Positions 37,461-49,522 of a stretch of DNA of 64,000 nucleotides are shown here, one piece after another. Below the pieces are notes generated by a model. The model searched no databases. It was not told the origin of the DNA and was given only the letters and a program-made list of their open reading frames with translations. The translations under genes were made by a program, and so were the position numbers. Each line of letters starts with the position of its first letter. Position 1 is the stretch's first letter. Source of the DNA: Ziziphus jujuba (lineage: Eukaryota > Streptophyta > Magnoliopsida > Rosales > Rhamnaceae); assembly GCF_031755915.1 (NCBI RefSeq), contig NC_083387.1, positions 10,499,001-10,563,000 of the forward strand, in the 5' to 3' direction.

Positions 37461-39339
37461 AGCTTATCTGGGATTAATGGAGGCACAACTTGTAACTCCT
37501 AATCCCTATTTGTATTCTCACGGACATTTAAACAAACAATTTGAAAACAAAAAACCAAAAAAAAAAAAAAGAAGAAAAATATGAAAGGGAAGAAAGTCAT
37601 TGAAACACCGTTGCGGAATCAGATTTGGCAACACAAAAGCTTCCAAAACCCCCGCCTCTCCCATTCCATTTGTGTGGAGCTCGCTCTTGTGCTGCCTTCC
37701 TTATCTATTTATACACATATTTGTTAAGAAACCCTAATTCCTCTTAATTTAAGATTTTTTTTATTTGCATGTCTGGTCCTCCATTTTTGTGGTATTCCCT
37801 TATACCATTGATATTTATGATCATTTGCATATGCAAAGCGCTAACATCAAGTTTGGTACCATTATTTATTTATTTTTTCAAATCCCATATAAATGGACCC
37901 GCATAAGTTTTTTTTTTTTTTTTTTTTGGGTATATAAATATTTTCTTATTAATTTAAATATATCGAAAACTTATAATAGGTAAACGTTATTTTATAATTA
38001 ATTTAAAAATAAAAATAAAATATGTTTAATAATAATTTAATAATGAAAACAAAATTTAAAATGTAAATGTTTAGATCTTTTGGGCTTTCGTTTTATGATG
38101 ATCTAAGTCATGACATCAAAAATTATCCCTTTCATTTTAGTATTTTAAATTCATGACATTACTATTATAAATGTGAATGGTTCAATTTAATTTATTTACA
38201 TCTCTAATTAATACACACTAATATGAACCCAAAAAAAAAAATCAAATTCTATATAGATTTGTTGGTCATGTTCACATTAACCTGAAAACTGTAATTATAA
38301 ATATATGTCTTTAATTAAAGGACCTCAACAAGATTGCTCCTTCTTTTCAAAGTAAAATCCCTTTGCCACTCCGGATTTCTACGTTCAATTTTCTTTGTTG
38401 TTTTTCTTTTCTTTAGCCCCAACTTTCTTTGTGATTGGGTAATTTTTTTGTTGGGTAAAGATTAATTGGTACCTCTTTAATTAATTTGTAACAATATTGC
38501 TGATCTTTTAGATCTTCTTCATTTAAAAGAAAGAAAGAAAAAGATGTTTAGATTTGACTTTAAAGCATTATTGATAGTTTGGATATGATCAACACCTGCT
38601 GAACCACTGTCCCTCTTTTTTTTCTTTTTCTTTTTTCTTTTTCTTTTTTCTTTTTTCTCCTTTTTTTTTCTCCCCTCTTTATTATGGCTTAGTTGAAACC
38701 AACTCATTTACACGTAACATACTAAATATAATAGATATTTTTATTTTGTTAACAAAATATAATAGATATTTTTTTCTTTATAAAGAATTGCAACTAGAGG
38801 ACTCTCAAATTTTAAGTTTTAACCATAATATATATATATATATGCATTATATATAAAATAATATCTTCATGCATGTGAAATTATCTTGTTCTTTGCCACT
38901 ATTTTAAATTATAATTATTTATCTAAAAGTAAAAGTGGAAGTTTTCTGTCATTTAAGGAAACATGAAATTTTTGAAGAAATGAATAGGTGGTAAATCATT
39001 AAATATATGAAAAACGCCAATAAATTTATATTGTTGACACTAACTATTGTGGTTAAAATGGGTTAAATTAGGAAGCTAATTGAATTTTATAGATATATAC
39101 CATACAATTAGAAAATGCCCTGTATGTATGAATAATGTCAACCACATATTTTTGCAAAACTAATTAATTGGTGCTATTTATTTATTTTATATTAAAGATA
39201 GAGGCATTCGAATCGATCATTTTTCAATAGACGGAGGCTTTTATCACCGACTATCCCCACAAGGACAATTGGTGCCATTTAATTAATAAAGCAAAAACCC
39301 GACGTTGGAGATGAGTCCTTTCGTCCCACGCAAATGCGA
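37461..39339. other. Intergenic, with a TATA-like site on the minus strand
   Basis: AT-rich. At 37700-37720 the minus strand reads GTGTATAAATAGATAAGG, followed by a GC-richer leader-like stretch (37610-37690), then the inverted-repeat arm. This could be a weak promoter, but no protein follows. An (AT)n run occurs near 38830; the rest shows nothing. Confidence 0.4.
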
Positions 39340-40168
39340 AATATATATATATATATATATCTAAACAATTAAGTTCAAAGATTTTTTTTTTAGTATTTAT
39401 ATCATATTAAAGAATGATATTTAAAATTACATTTATTAATTGTGATATATTTTATTTTTCCTAAATAATATTTTAATGTGTTAATAAATCGATATCTTAT
39501 TATTTTTAAATTTTAAATTTTAACCGTTGATGTAATTCAAAAGTTAATAAAAGAAAATCTGATATTAAAACTATCAGATTGTCATCATTTGTACCATATT
39601 TTATACTTATATGTATATATGTATGTATATTATATATAGAGTCTGTCTATGCTACGGACAGTCCGTATACGGATTTCGAGTATTGACAATGATTTTTTTA
39701 AAAATATCGTCAATACTATCACCTAGAAAGAATATTGATGATGGCTTATTCAAATACCATCGTTAATATTGAAGTCCGCATCATAGAATTTCCAATTATA
39801 TATATGTACGGATGTATCAAAATTGCTAAAAAAGAAAAGAAAAAAAAATATATCTCATGGTGCACTAACTGGTTCTTGTATACTTATATATTTATAGGAT
39901 TTGATATAATAAAATATGAAATGAATCCCATTATGGAATCTTAGATTAACATATAAGAAATCAAATCTTTTGAAAACAGCATATTGGCAAAATTACCGTT
40001 TTTATTTGTCAATGATTTTAAACTCAAATTCTCTATATTCAATATATCGATACACATGCGAAATTACAAGCATTTAATTTTTTATGATACATGAACAAAA
40101 AATTAATTAATGCTTGAATTGAAATCTACCATTAATTTACAATTATTTATACTTCAAAAATAAAACTT

Positions 40169-40213
<45 letters not shown>

Positions 40214-40400
40214 TAATATAAAGACCGATATAAAATTTTTGTTTTTCAACATTTGGATCATATTAAAGATTAAAATTAAAATTATATTTATCAATCACCG
40301 ATTCATTTTTCCTAATTAGAATTTTAGTATATCACTAGACCTGGATTTGATCAAAATTTAAATCCTAAAGTGAATCTTCATTTAATAAAGTGGATCTTAC
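39340..40400. repeat. Two related AT-rich repeats around a MITE-like hairpin
   Basis: 39340-39540 and 40170-40400 share (AT)n followed by ATCATATTAAAGA, AAAATTA.ATTTAT.AAT and TTTTTCCTAA, suggesting two copies of one short repeat ~850 bp apart. Between them lies the hairpin element at 39647-39786. Confidence 0.5.
39647..39786. mobile_element. MITE-like hairpin element, ~140 bp
   Basis: Left end CTATGCTACGGAC; right end GTCCGCATCATAG (reverse complement CTATGATGCGGAC), giving 11 of 13 inverted terminal matches. More inverted similarity lies inside (TATTGACAATGAT against ATTAACGATGG). Target duplication not clear. Confidence 0.5.
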
Positions 40401-41778
40401 TTAAAGACTAATTGTATATTATATATATATATATATATGTATACAATTACATGGATTAAAAGTTTTTATAGTATGTCCAACTAAAACATGTCTGCCCCAA
40501 CGAAAAATAATAACAATAATAAGAGAAAAGAAACTATAAAAAACCGTTCTTTTACAAAATGGGTCCATATGCGGTGCATCGGAACAAAACAAATCAGCTA
40601 GGATATGCATGAAAAGTGATGAACATTAGATTACTTTTGAAAAGCCTTCCATTTTTGATTTCTAGATTTATGGTATGAAAATTGGCAAGCAGTGGAGGAG
40701 AGGATTATATAAAGGTGTATTCTAGACTGAGAATTCACTCTTGTTAGCTTGATAGAGTTGTGTTCGTGTCAAGAATATTCTCAAATTAGGTTTATCTCTA
40801 TTTTCCTGACATTTTCTTCTTTTTTTTTTTTTTTTTTTAATTTCAATCGACTATGATTATTTATACAATTTCCTTATGAAGTAATGTTGTATGTATATAA
40901 ATTTATTTGTTTTTAATAATGCTATATGTACTTTACGTATAATGCCATGTACGTTATTTACGATAATATACATCCCATTCATGAATGAACCATATTTATT
41001 GGAGATGATAAATTGGTAATCCGTGCAATATATGTATGTACGTATGAGAAACTATATAAATAAAATATAGTTCTCTTCGCTAATTCATTAATATTAAGAA
41101 CCTATACCTATTGCATATTTTTAGTAAGACTTAGGTAGTTTGTTCAAAAATATAAAAAATTATATAATTTGATACTTATTTTTTGTCTTGGAGGGTCCCC
41201 CTCCTCTTTCTAGGCATTTATCTTCCTTGTATAAATGGTGAGATCTCATATGCTTTTTTTCACACATTTTGTGCTTTATTCCCCCGCATTTCCCCCCTTT
41301 CTCCCCTCTTTTTGTTTTGTTTTGTTTTTTTTTTTTTAAATTTATTTGTATGCATTTATAAATATATGTACATATGTATGTACAAAAGCTTTATTTCTTT
41401 TTACTTTTTGGTCTTGATGGTACTTGTACTTCAACGTTGATTTTTTATTTGTTAATTTTTTTTTTCCCGGTTTATGGTTTGAAGAATTCAAACTAAAAAT
41501 AATTGTTTGAGAAAACCATGGCATTACTAATAGGATGTTATCTCATAACATTACAAATGATATAAATACCATATAAAAAAGAATATAGATCTTTATTTTA
41601 TCATAAATCAGATAACAGTTTGCTATGAGAATTACACATCGAATCACATATGCTTTGTGGAAAATTAGTTGAAATTTTGGTCCTTTGGCATATGATTATT
41701 GTTGTTGGCATATATATAAATAATCATAATTATATTTTCTTCTTGTGTGGTAGATTCAAAATTCAGTGATATCACACC
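40401..41778 (+). promoter_or_regulatory. IPT-B upstream region
   Basis: AT-rich and non-coding. Near the gene, TTGTGTGGTAG precedes ATTCAAAATTCAG about 20-30 bp before the ATG, resembling the GTGTAG/ATCAAAAATC of IPT-A; a 5'UTR intron acceptor or simple homology would explain it. Segment P of IPT-A is otherwise not recognisable here. (AT)n at 40420-40439. Confidence 0.4.
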
Positions 41779-42750
41779 ATGATGATGTCTTCATATGGCC
41801 CTGACTACAACAACAAGGACAAGGTTATATTCATCTTGGGAGCGACCGCTACTGGGAAATCTAAGCTTTCCATTGATTTTGCTTCAAATATTCAGGCAGA
41901 AATCATCAATTCCGACAAGATCCAAGTCTACAAAGGACTCGACATTGTCACAAACAAAATGAATGAATCGGAACGTCAAGGGGTTCCACACCATTTGCTA
42001 GGGTTTATTGAAGATCCTGATGCTGATTTCACAATTGATGATTTTCGTTACCATGTAGAAACAACAATCGAACGCATAAGAGAGCGCGGTCGTATTCCTA
42101 TTGTTGTAGGTGGATCAAACACTTATATTGAAGCATTGGTTGAACAACCAAACAATCGTTTTCGATCCAAATACGATTGCTGCTTCTTATGGCTTGATGT
42201 CTCTTTGCCTATACATTTTGAGTATGTTGGGAAACGAGTTGATCAAATGGTTGAAGCAGGTCTCGTTGATGAGATTCGCGAGATGTTCGAGGAAGGAGCA
42301 GACTATACTCGAGGAATTCGACGTGCTATTGGTGTTCATGAATTGGAACCCTATTTTTTGGCTGAGAGAAACTTGGATAACAATGTAGATTTAGAAACTT
42401 TGCTTAGGGCCAGTATTGAGGAAACCAAGGAAAATACTTGCAAATTGGTTATTCGACAGTTGCAAAAGATTCAAAGGTTGAAGAATGAGCTTAAGTGGGA
42501 AATTCATCGGATCGATGCAACTTGTGTGTTTGAGAAAAGTGGTAAAGAGGCTCAAGATGCGTGGGAAAAATTAGTTCTCAGGCCAAGTTTGGAAATTGTG
42601 AGCGATTTCCTCCAAGGGAATAACAATAATATGAGAGCTCATGAAAATAAGAACGAGAAAAGGTTGAACATCTTAAGGGACATTGATTCTCGTTTTGAAA
42701 TAAGAGGAAGAGAGCTTGTTACTGAGAGTCTTAGGAGGAAACCAATATGA
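41779..42750 (+). CDS. IPT: Adenylate isopentenyltransferase (cytokinin synthesis), IPT-B
   Basis: Intact single-exon gene of 323 residues starting MMMSSYGPDYNNKDK. Motifs in order: P-loop GATATGKS at residues 21-28, then SIDFA; NSDKIQVYKGLDIVTNK; GVPHHLLGF; IPIVVGGSNTYIEALV; FLWLDVSLPIHFEYVGKRVDQM; GIRRAIGVHELE; and IRQLQKIQRLKNELKWEIHRID. Closest relative in the window is IPT-A; IPT-B has ~35 extra C-terminal residues, rich in Asn, Lys and Arg. As in IPT-A the P-loop is close to the N-terminus and no transit peptide is seen. There is no C-terminal CaaX box (ends RRKPI). Expected role: the isopentenyl-adenine nucleotide step of cytokinin synthesis. Confidence 0.94.
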   Translation: MMMSSYGPDYNNKDKVIFILGATATGKSKLSIDFASNIQAEIINSDKIQVYKGLDIVTNKMNESERQGVPHHLLGFIEDPDADFTIDDFRYHVETTIERIRERGRIPIVVGGSNTYIEALVEQPNNRFRSKYDCCFLWLDVSLPIHFEYVGKRVDQMVEAGLVDEIREMFEEGADYTRGIRRAIGVHELEPYFLAERNLDNNVDLETLLRASIEETKENTCKLVIRQLQKIQRLKNELKWEIHRIDATCVFEKSGKEAQDAWEKLVLRPSLEIVSDFLQGNNNNMRAHENKNEKRLNILRDIDSRFEIRGRELVTESLRRKPI

Positions 42751-42922
42751 GAAATTTTTTTTCATATGCATGGGTGTTGGAAAAAATAATCTAAAAAGTC
42801 GATTAGATAAATAATAATGTATCAAATCTAGCAGTATCCTCATGGTTGATCTTTGTGTTTAATGTCGAATTTAAATTGTATCTGGTGGTTCAGATCAAGA
42901 ATCACTTTAGGAATATCAAAGT

Positions 42923-42953
<31 letters not shown>

Positions 42954-43549
42954 TATAGAAAATCATTCTCAATTAGTAAATGTATTAATTAGATGTGTGT
43001 CCTAGGATTTCATTTTCCATGCAAATTTGGGTGAAAAAATTAATACATACTATTACCATAAAATTAAGTAACAAAAATATAATAAACAACACGCATGTAT
43101 AAGAGCTGTTGTTTTATCACCCCGTTCTTGTCATCAAATAAAAACACATTTTTTTTTTTTTTTTTATAAAAACCGTATGTTTTATATTTTTATGGGCATC
43201 GATGTGCGCCTAGGGAGAGAGGGTTAAAATGACAATCAAAACAGTTGCTTTGAGCACAAATCAAACAAAGATTACATATCATGATCTCAAAGAAAATAAA
43301 AAATGCACAGTACAATTAAAAAAAAATAAAAATAAAAATAAAACACCCATCAATTTAACCAAACTACACTAGCTTTTAACAAAACATAAGATGAACATGA
43401 TCCACCTGCCATAGTAGCACCTAAACAAAAACACAAAATCAAAGACAAAGACAAACAAAACAGGACACATAGACGGAAAATGATCGTGATCATGATCGAA
43501 CGGGTACACGACAAGAGAGATTGGTGATGATCATGATGTGTATATATGT
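42751..43549. other. Spacer between convergent IPT-B and DIR1-like genes
   Basis: The two 3' ends face each other across ~800 bp. AT-rich, with an (AT)n run at about 42930-42950 and a T-run at 43150. No gene. Confidence 0.6.
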
Positions 43550-43864
43550 TTAACAATGGAAAGACTGGCCAAGATTGCATTTATCAGGGAGCTGCATGGC
43601 AACATTGGGGTCAATACCATACAGACCCAGAAGCCTTGAGTTCTTGAAGAGGCAGAGGCATTGCATATCGGCCTTTGAAAGAGCCGAGCAACAGGCGGCC
43701 GAGGGTGGGGGAGGGTTTTGACCAGTCACGGATGGCTCACATGATTTGAAACCCTCTTTGCTCATGTTGCATATGCTTTGCTCACCATTAGCCACCAAGG
43801 CCATCACTAATATCCCCAACAACAATGCGGTAACCATACCCAACTTCTTGTTTGCCATTTCCAT
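43550..43864 (-). CDS. DIR1-like non-specific lipid-transfer protein
   Basis: 104 residues, single exon. Residues 1-27 are a signal peptide with a strong hydrophobic core (MVTALLLGILVMALV) and likely cleavage after ANG. The mature part has the eight-cysteine motif: Cys 32, 42, 58, 59, 69, 71, 96 and 104, i.e. C-X9-C-X15-CC-X9-CXC-X24-C-X7-C, fitting DIR1-type lipid-transfer proteins. A proline-rich QNPPPPSAACC precedes the CC pair; DIR1 has a PxxP motif there. DIR1 acts in the apoplast/phloem in long-distance systemic acquired resistance signalling and binds lipids in a four-disulfide cavity. Size (DIR1 ~102 aa) and spacing agree. ATG at 43862-43864 is used; the second ATG two codons on is equally possible. 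Confidence 0.88.
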   Translation of the reverse strand: MEMANKKLGMVTALLLGILVMALVANGEQSICNMSKEGFKSCEPSVTGQNPPPPSAACCSALSKADMQCLCLFKNSRLLGLYGIDPNVAMQLPDKCNLGQSFHC

Positions 43865-44010
43865 GTCTCTTAATTAATATTGCCTCTCAATCTACAACTT
43901 AAACCCAATCTTTTATTGGAGAAGTAGTAGTGAAAAAGATGGGATTAGTTTAAGGGTTTATATAGAATTGTGGAAGAGGGTTGGAGTGGGGTACTTTTAA
44001 AACAAGGCCT
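43865..44010 (-). promoter_or_regulatory. Core promoter of the DIR1-like gene
   Basis: The minus strand carries TTCTATATAAACCC (complement of 43955-43969), a good TATA box about 100 bp upstream of the ATG, leaving a leader of ~65-70 bases. Confidence 0.6.
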
Positions 44011-44260
44011 TAGCTAATTAATGATATTCTATTCAGCACAAGTGGGTAATTAGTTAGTGTTAGACTCAGGATCCGTGACATATACAGAGTTGGCATTTGG
44101 AAGAATATGATTCGGGGATTTTCTATGGGCTGGCTTAGTTAAGAGGGTCACGGGACTGCATTTGGTGGGGTGTCAAGGCCTTATCCAAAAGGTGCTTTAT
44201 AGTTATTCTCTGAATGATTACACTATTAATTGGCTTTCTACGAGGAAATGCATGTGAACC

Positions 44261-44262
<2 letters not shown>

Positions 44263-44316
<54 letters not shown>
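44263..44316 (+). repeat. Compound microsatellite (CT)17(CA)10
   Basis: 34 bases of CT directly followed by 20 bases of CA. Confidence 0.97.
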
Positions 44317-47300
44317 ATTCAGCAATTCAACAATCACACACATATATACATATTCTTTGATCAATTCCCAATGGATTTAATATTATTTGTTTATATATAT
44401 TGCTAAATGTTAACCAAATATATGTATGTATAAATAATTTTATAAATTTTCCATACATACACATACTTAAATTATAAAGATTCTTTTTAAATTTTAATGT
44501 CTTGAACTCATGATTTTAAATATAAACATAAACAATTTATCAACTGAATCAATTTTATTTAATAATAATACTAACTTATTTTTCCATTGTTTAAAAAAAT
44601 TAGAAAGTAAAACATCGTTATATTTCATATTATCTTATCACTTTTCTTTAATTAAATTTACTATCAAAATCATTCAGTTATGTTGTGTTGCTTTGCATTT
44701 GCATGAGGAGGTAATCAAGTGAAGTGTACAAGCAACAACATCGTTGAGCTGAAAGTGGTCCGATGGAAGAAATCTATGAAACAACAATCGAATGGAAATT
44801 AATTTGGTCAAATAAGCAAAAGAAGGTTGCTAATTAACTGAATTTATTTACGTACTTTCTTCTTCTATTTTTTTTTTTTAATTATTGGAAACAATTCATT
44901 TACGTACTTTGAATTAATGTTTAATTGAATATTTCAAACATTCGAATAGATAATATTTTGCACCCACTTGGGCTTTGCACTCATCTATGGCACTTGCTGT
45001 TTATTTATTTATTTTTTCTCGACAAGGGCCGTGATGTTCACCTATTTTATGATGAATATTGAGTAGAGAATTATAAGTTTCAATATTATTCTTTCAAACA
45101 AAAAAACGTTTCGATGTTATAGAACTGCCCTTTTATCGTTTTAACACCAAAAACAAAACATGTTTAATTAACAATAAACATGTAATGTCATTTCTGGAAC
45201 ACTCGAACTTCTTTACTCTCAATTTAATAGTATGTCTAAAGAAGCTATAAAACATGAAACAAACAAATAAATAACAAGAAAATTATTACTAATAGATGCT
45301 CTTAGTTATTAGACTGAAGATAATTGTGTGTTTTATTCTTTTAATTTATTGTTTTTCTAAACCAAATGAAACTGTCTTTCCCATAATTTTGAAAATTTAA
45401 TTTCATTCAAAATTTCAAACATATATATAAAAACCTAATTTATTGTTTTCAAAATATTTAAATCACTAAACGTGTTTTATACTTCTAATTTATTGTTTTT
45501 TTTTTTAAATAATTATTAAATAGATTAAAATATGGAAACATTATGAAAACTGGATTTGAATACATACATATAGATGATCTCTATGAATTGAATTGGTGTT
45601 GCTAAGCAAAGCAACAGAAACGGGTGGGGATGGGCTGTATGGAGCTGTGCGTTACAGAGCACGTGACGGTAAGAATCTGATTGACGTAGCGTGGAATCAT
45701 TATTGAAATCCCTCAATTGCGATAACCACTAGTTTTTCTACACGTGTCTCATTGATTACGTGTCGTCTCCCTAAGACCTCTCTAAGAGTAGAGAGAGAGA
45801 GAGAGAAAGAAAGAAAAGGAACAAGTGGATCAGAGCACGCGGTACCGTCTCACCGCAGTCTCTATCTCTCTCTCTCTCTCTACAACACTACAAGTCACTG
45901 ACTCACGCGATTTTTCCTTTCTCTGCCGGCCTGCCTAAAACACCCCTCCTTTCATCAATATTTACAGAAACAACCAATTCTCCTTTTTTTTCTTTTTCTT
46001 TTTTTCATTCTTAATTTTTATTTATTATTATTATTATCTTGGAGCAATGGGATTTGAACTATTACATTCTCCACCTGAAAAACAATGGATTCAAAAATAC
46101 TAGAATTATCAAATAAGATAATAAAAAAGTTTTAAATTATTTATTGATAATTTCGTCATTTAATCTATAATAGTATTGTTTTTTTTAAATAAAATAAAAT
46201 AAAATTAGGATACTTCAGTTATTACAAAGTGGGTGCATATTTTTGTAAAGATAGAAAAATAGAAAGTAATGAGGGGTCATGTATATAGATTGGCTTTAAT
46301 TAAATACTTTGAACCTAGCTAATGATTTCCGGGGCAACAAAGTCTGATTTCTCAAGTAAAAGAAAAGTAACCCCACTGATTTCTGCACACAATTCAATTA
46401 TACCTTAATTTTTCTCTTTGTGTTTTCCCATTTCTTTTTCTTTACTTCTTTCTATATATTCCTTTTTGAGCGTATCTTAAATTATCCATCATTTGCAACA
46501 CTATATATATGTATATATTATTTTTGGAACGTATTATTTTTAAAATCAAGTGCTTCATTTTTTAATATATGAAACTAAAATTATATATATTATCATCAAT
46601 GTAGTATGCATGCACATAAAACACTAGGTTTTTATCTAATGTTTAAAAAAAAAAAAAATCCTAAAGAACCCCACATGTTTTATATTAATTTCAATGTAAA
46701 GATTAACAACTAGATTACGTAAGTATACATCATCAGCAGCTGTGTAGTTAATTAACTTTTGTGAATGCAACTGATTTTTGTTAACATTGATATCTTATTC
46801 CGTATAAATCACTCTAACCTTGATTATATTAACAAATTACATCAATTAAATTTTAGAATCAGTAAGCATTTTTGTCTAAAATTTGCTTCCTATTTTAAAA
46901 AGAATTAGTGTGCATTAATTAATTTGTTGTGTATATGTACAATTACAAGATCTACTTATATACATACTTTACGGCGTATTTTTATAATTTTATAATTTTA
47001 AAATCTAGATAAAATTTCTTGCCTAGCAAGTTAATTGTTGAGAACTTCAAATTTAGAATTAGTATAAATAGATACTAGGAGAGTGCTTGCTAATCATTCA
47101 ACTATTCTAAGCCAGTATCTTTAATTTACCCCTTGTACAGGTCTAGAGCTTCCTATCTTCTAATTGGTTTGAATTGCAAAATTTGTAGACCACGAACAAG
47201 CAGGTATATGCATGTTTCCTATCATATCCTTGTTTGTTCTTCTTGCATATGGATACCAAAGCTATTATTGATATCATTTTATGTTTTTTTAGGCATTATA

Positions 47301-47450
47301 TATATACATATATATTCTGCTCACGTTAATATAAAAATATTATATAGATATAAGTCCCACAATGTATTATAAGTTAAATTTTGCTTTCGTAATATATGTA
47401 TCCACACGATATTTTCAAATTGTATCTCTATCTGGACATGGTTGTATATA

Positions 47451-47483
<33 letters not shown>

Positions 47484-48500
47484 TGAAGTACTAGAACTGA
47501 TAATTACATGAAAATTTAGCATGCACTGCTTCGTATTCTTATAGGACCAATTCTTCATTGATATATATATCTATATATAGATAATTCATTAAACAATAGT
47601 GCATTATTAGACTTTTATTTTTATTTTTATTCTCTTTTTCCAAAGATTAATTAGGAAAGTTAAACATCCTAATTCAATTAATTCAGAATGATATCTGATG
47701 GCCGAAGGTTGTTTGTTTTTTTTTTGGTGAAAAGATGGCGGCTGAATACTCTTGATCAGGAGAATTGTTATGTTATGATATTGGGTAATGGGAATATAGA
47801 ATGTAAAAAACATGCAATTCACTTCACTTCACTTTAATTAATAAAGCTAATCAACTTCTCTAGCTAGCTAGAAGGTATTATGGTTATTCAATTAATTTTT
47901 TAATAGATAATTGTATTATCATTAATTAAACAATTTTATTGATTTTAAATGTATCATGCATATAAAAAAACACTTATTTTTTTGAAGGGACATATAAAAA
48001 AACACTTACCCTTTCTGTTTTATCAAGCTATGAGTTTTGTACATACTTAGTTATACGACAATTTTATTCTTTATTTTAAAGACGCTAAATTATATAATGT
48101 GGAAAAAAAAAAAATTATGCAGGTGCTGCTAACAAACGGTTCCAAAAAGTTGCCAACTTCTACCTTACAAAACTTTTTTTTGGTTATTTAAAAAAGAGAA
48201 TTTTTCTTTTTATTAAAAATAAATTAAATCAACAAGAAGGGTACATGCATTTTTGGGCTAATATTTTCTTTAAAAAAAATTTTAAAAAAAATGAAAAACT
48301 GAAATGGGAGAACGGGCATATAGGTAATTTGATGAAAGTAAAACTTTTTTGACTTTTTTTTTTTTTTTTTTTTTGGCCCTTTTATAAAAAACTTTCCCGA
48401 AAACTTAACGATTAAGACCCATTGTCTTTATCAAATAAATAAGGAACAGGACAGCATAGGAAAATTATTTCAATCTGTTTTTCTTTCTTTCAATGTTTTT
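44317..48500. other. Long intergenic region
   Basis: No protein gene seen. Notable spots: a less AT-rich island at 45590-45960 with GA and CT runs (45790-45812, 45867-45881); a TATA-like TATAAATA at 47063-47070, followed ~140 bp later by a donor-like CAG/GTATATG at 47203; a (TG)n(TA)n run at 47448-47482; a T-run at 48352-48375. These could belong to an unrecognised non-coding transcript. Confidence 0.45.
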
Positions 48501-48965
48501 TCAACCAGCCTTTAAGCACAAGCTTTTGCCTTTTATACGCCGTCTTTATTAACACTGTTTTTTTCTATTTCAGAAACTCTCTCTCTTTCTCTGTATATCT
48601 CTTTTGGTACGCCATTGCAGCATTGCTTTGCGCGTTAAAACTGTATCCAGAAACAGTAGCAGATAAAAAGAAAAAAAAGAAAGAAAAAAAAAAAGGTAAA
48701 AACAGAGAAAGACATTGCTTCCCGCGTTTTCCATGTCCATGATGTCCAATTCTCTTAATTTTCTTCATGCGTGCAAGCTATTCCTATAATCTCTCCCCCC
48801 CCATCACCACCCCAAACAAATAAATAAAATAAAATAAATAAAACCCAAGAAAAATAATAGCATTTTCTTGGTCCTTAGACAGTTTCAGTTCTCTTTAAGC
48901 TTCTTCATCCATCATTCACCTCAAGTTTCTTTTTCTCTCTTTCTCTCTTACACCCTTTGCTTTAC

Positions 48966-49003
<38 letters not shown>

Positions 49004-49522
49004 TATTTAAAACAATATATCCCATCAAATATCTTTAACTAATTTTCTGAATTAGCTTTCCTCTCATCGCTTTCATATATCTTTCCGAAGTTATTTTCTG
49101 TCTTTTCCCATCTGGGTCTTATCCATTTTGGACGTCGGGTTCGAAAAAGCTTAAAAAGTTTGGTTCTTTTTTGTTGTTCATTTTTTTGTTTATCTGATAT
49201 TTGAGGTTAAGATTCATTGTTTTAGGTGGAGTGAGTATTTGTTTTATAGCTGTAACTTTGCTGGGTTTAGGATCTATTTGGATGTTTTTCATATAGTTCT
49301 TGATTTAGGCAAAGAAAACTTTGATATATATTGGAAATTAACTTGATAAAAGCTTGCTCATATGGTATTTTTATAAAAGTTCCGACATATAAAATTTGAT
49401 GGTTTTCTTCATATAGAAGTGGAAGCGCAAAAGATCAAGATTTGGTAAAAAAAAGTTCTGATATATTCTGGGTTAATTTGTTCTGGTTCCCCCTCCTCCC
49501 CTTAGATCTGAAATCCAAAGCC
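48501..49522 (+). promoter_or_regulatory. Promoter and 5' leader of the UPF0496 gene
   Basis: Contains a (TC)n tract at about 48970-48997. A polypyrimidine stretch ending CCTCCTCCCCTTAG at 49505 looks like a 5'UTR intron acceptor 17 bases before the ATG; a donor probably lies near 49135-49200 but was not fixed. Confidence 0.45.

Noticed and set aside
44135..44317. 60-codon frame MCVCVCVRERERE-type
   Set aside because: It is a translation of the (CT)(CA) microsatellite.
49442..49522. N-terminal extension of the UPF0496 frame
   Set aside because: It lacks an ATG and is crossed by a likely intron acceptor at 49505; the family start fits 49523.
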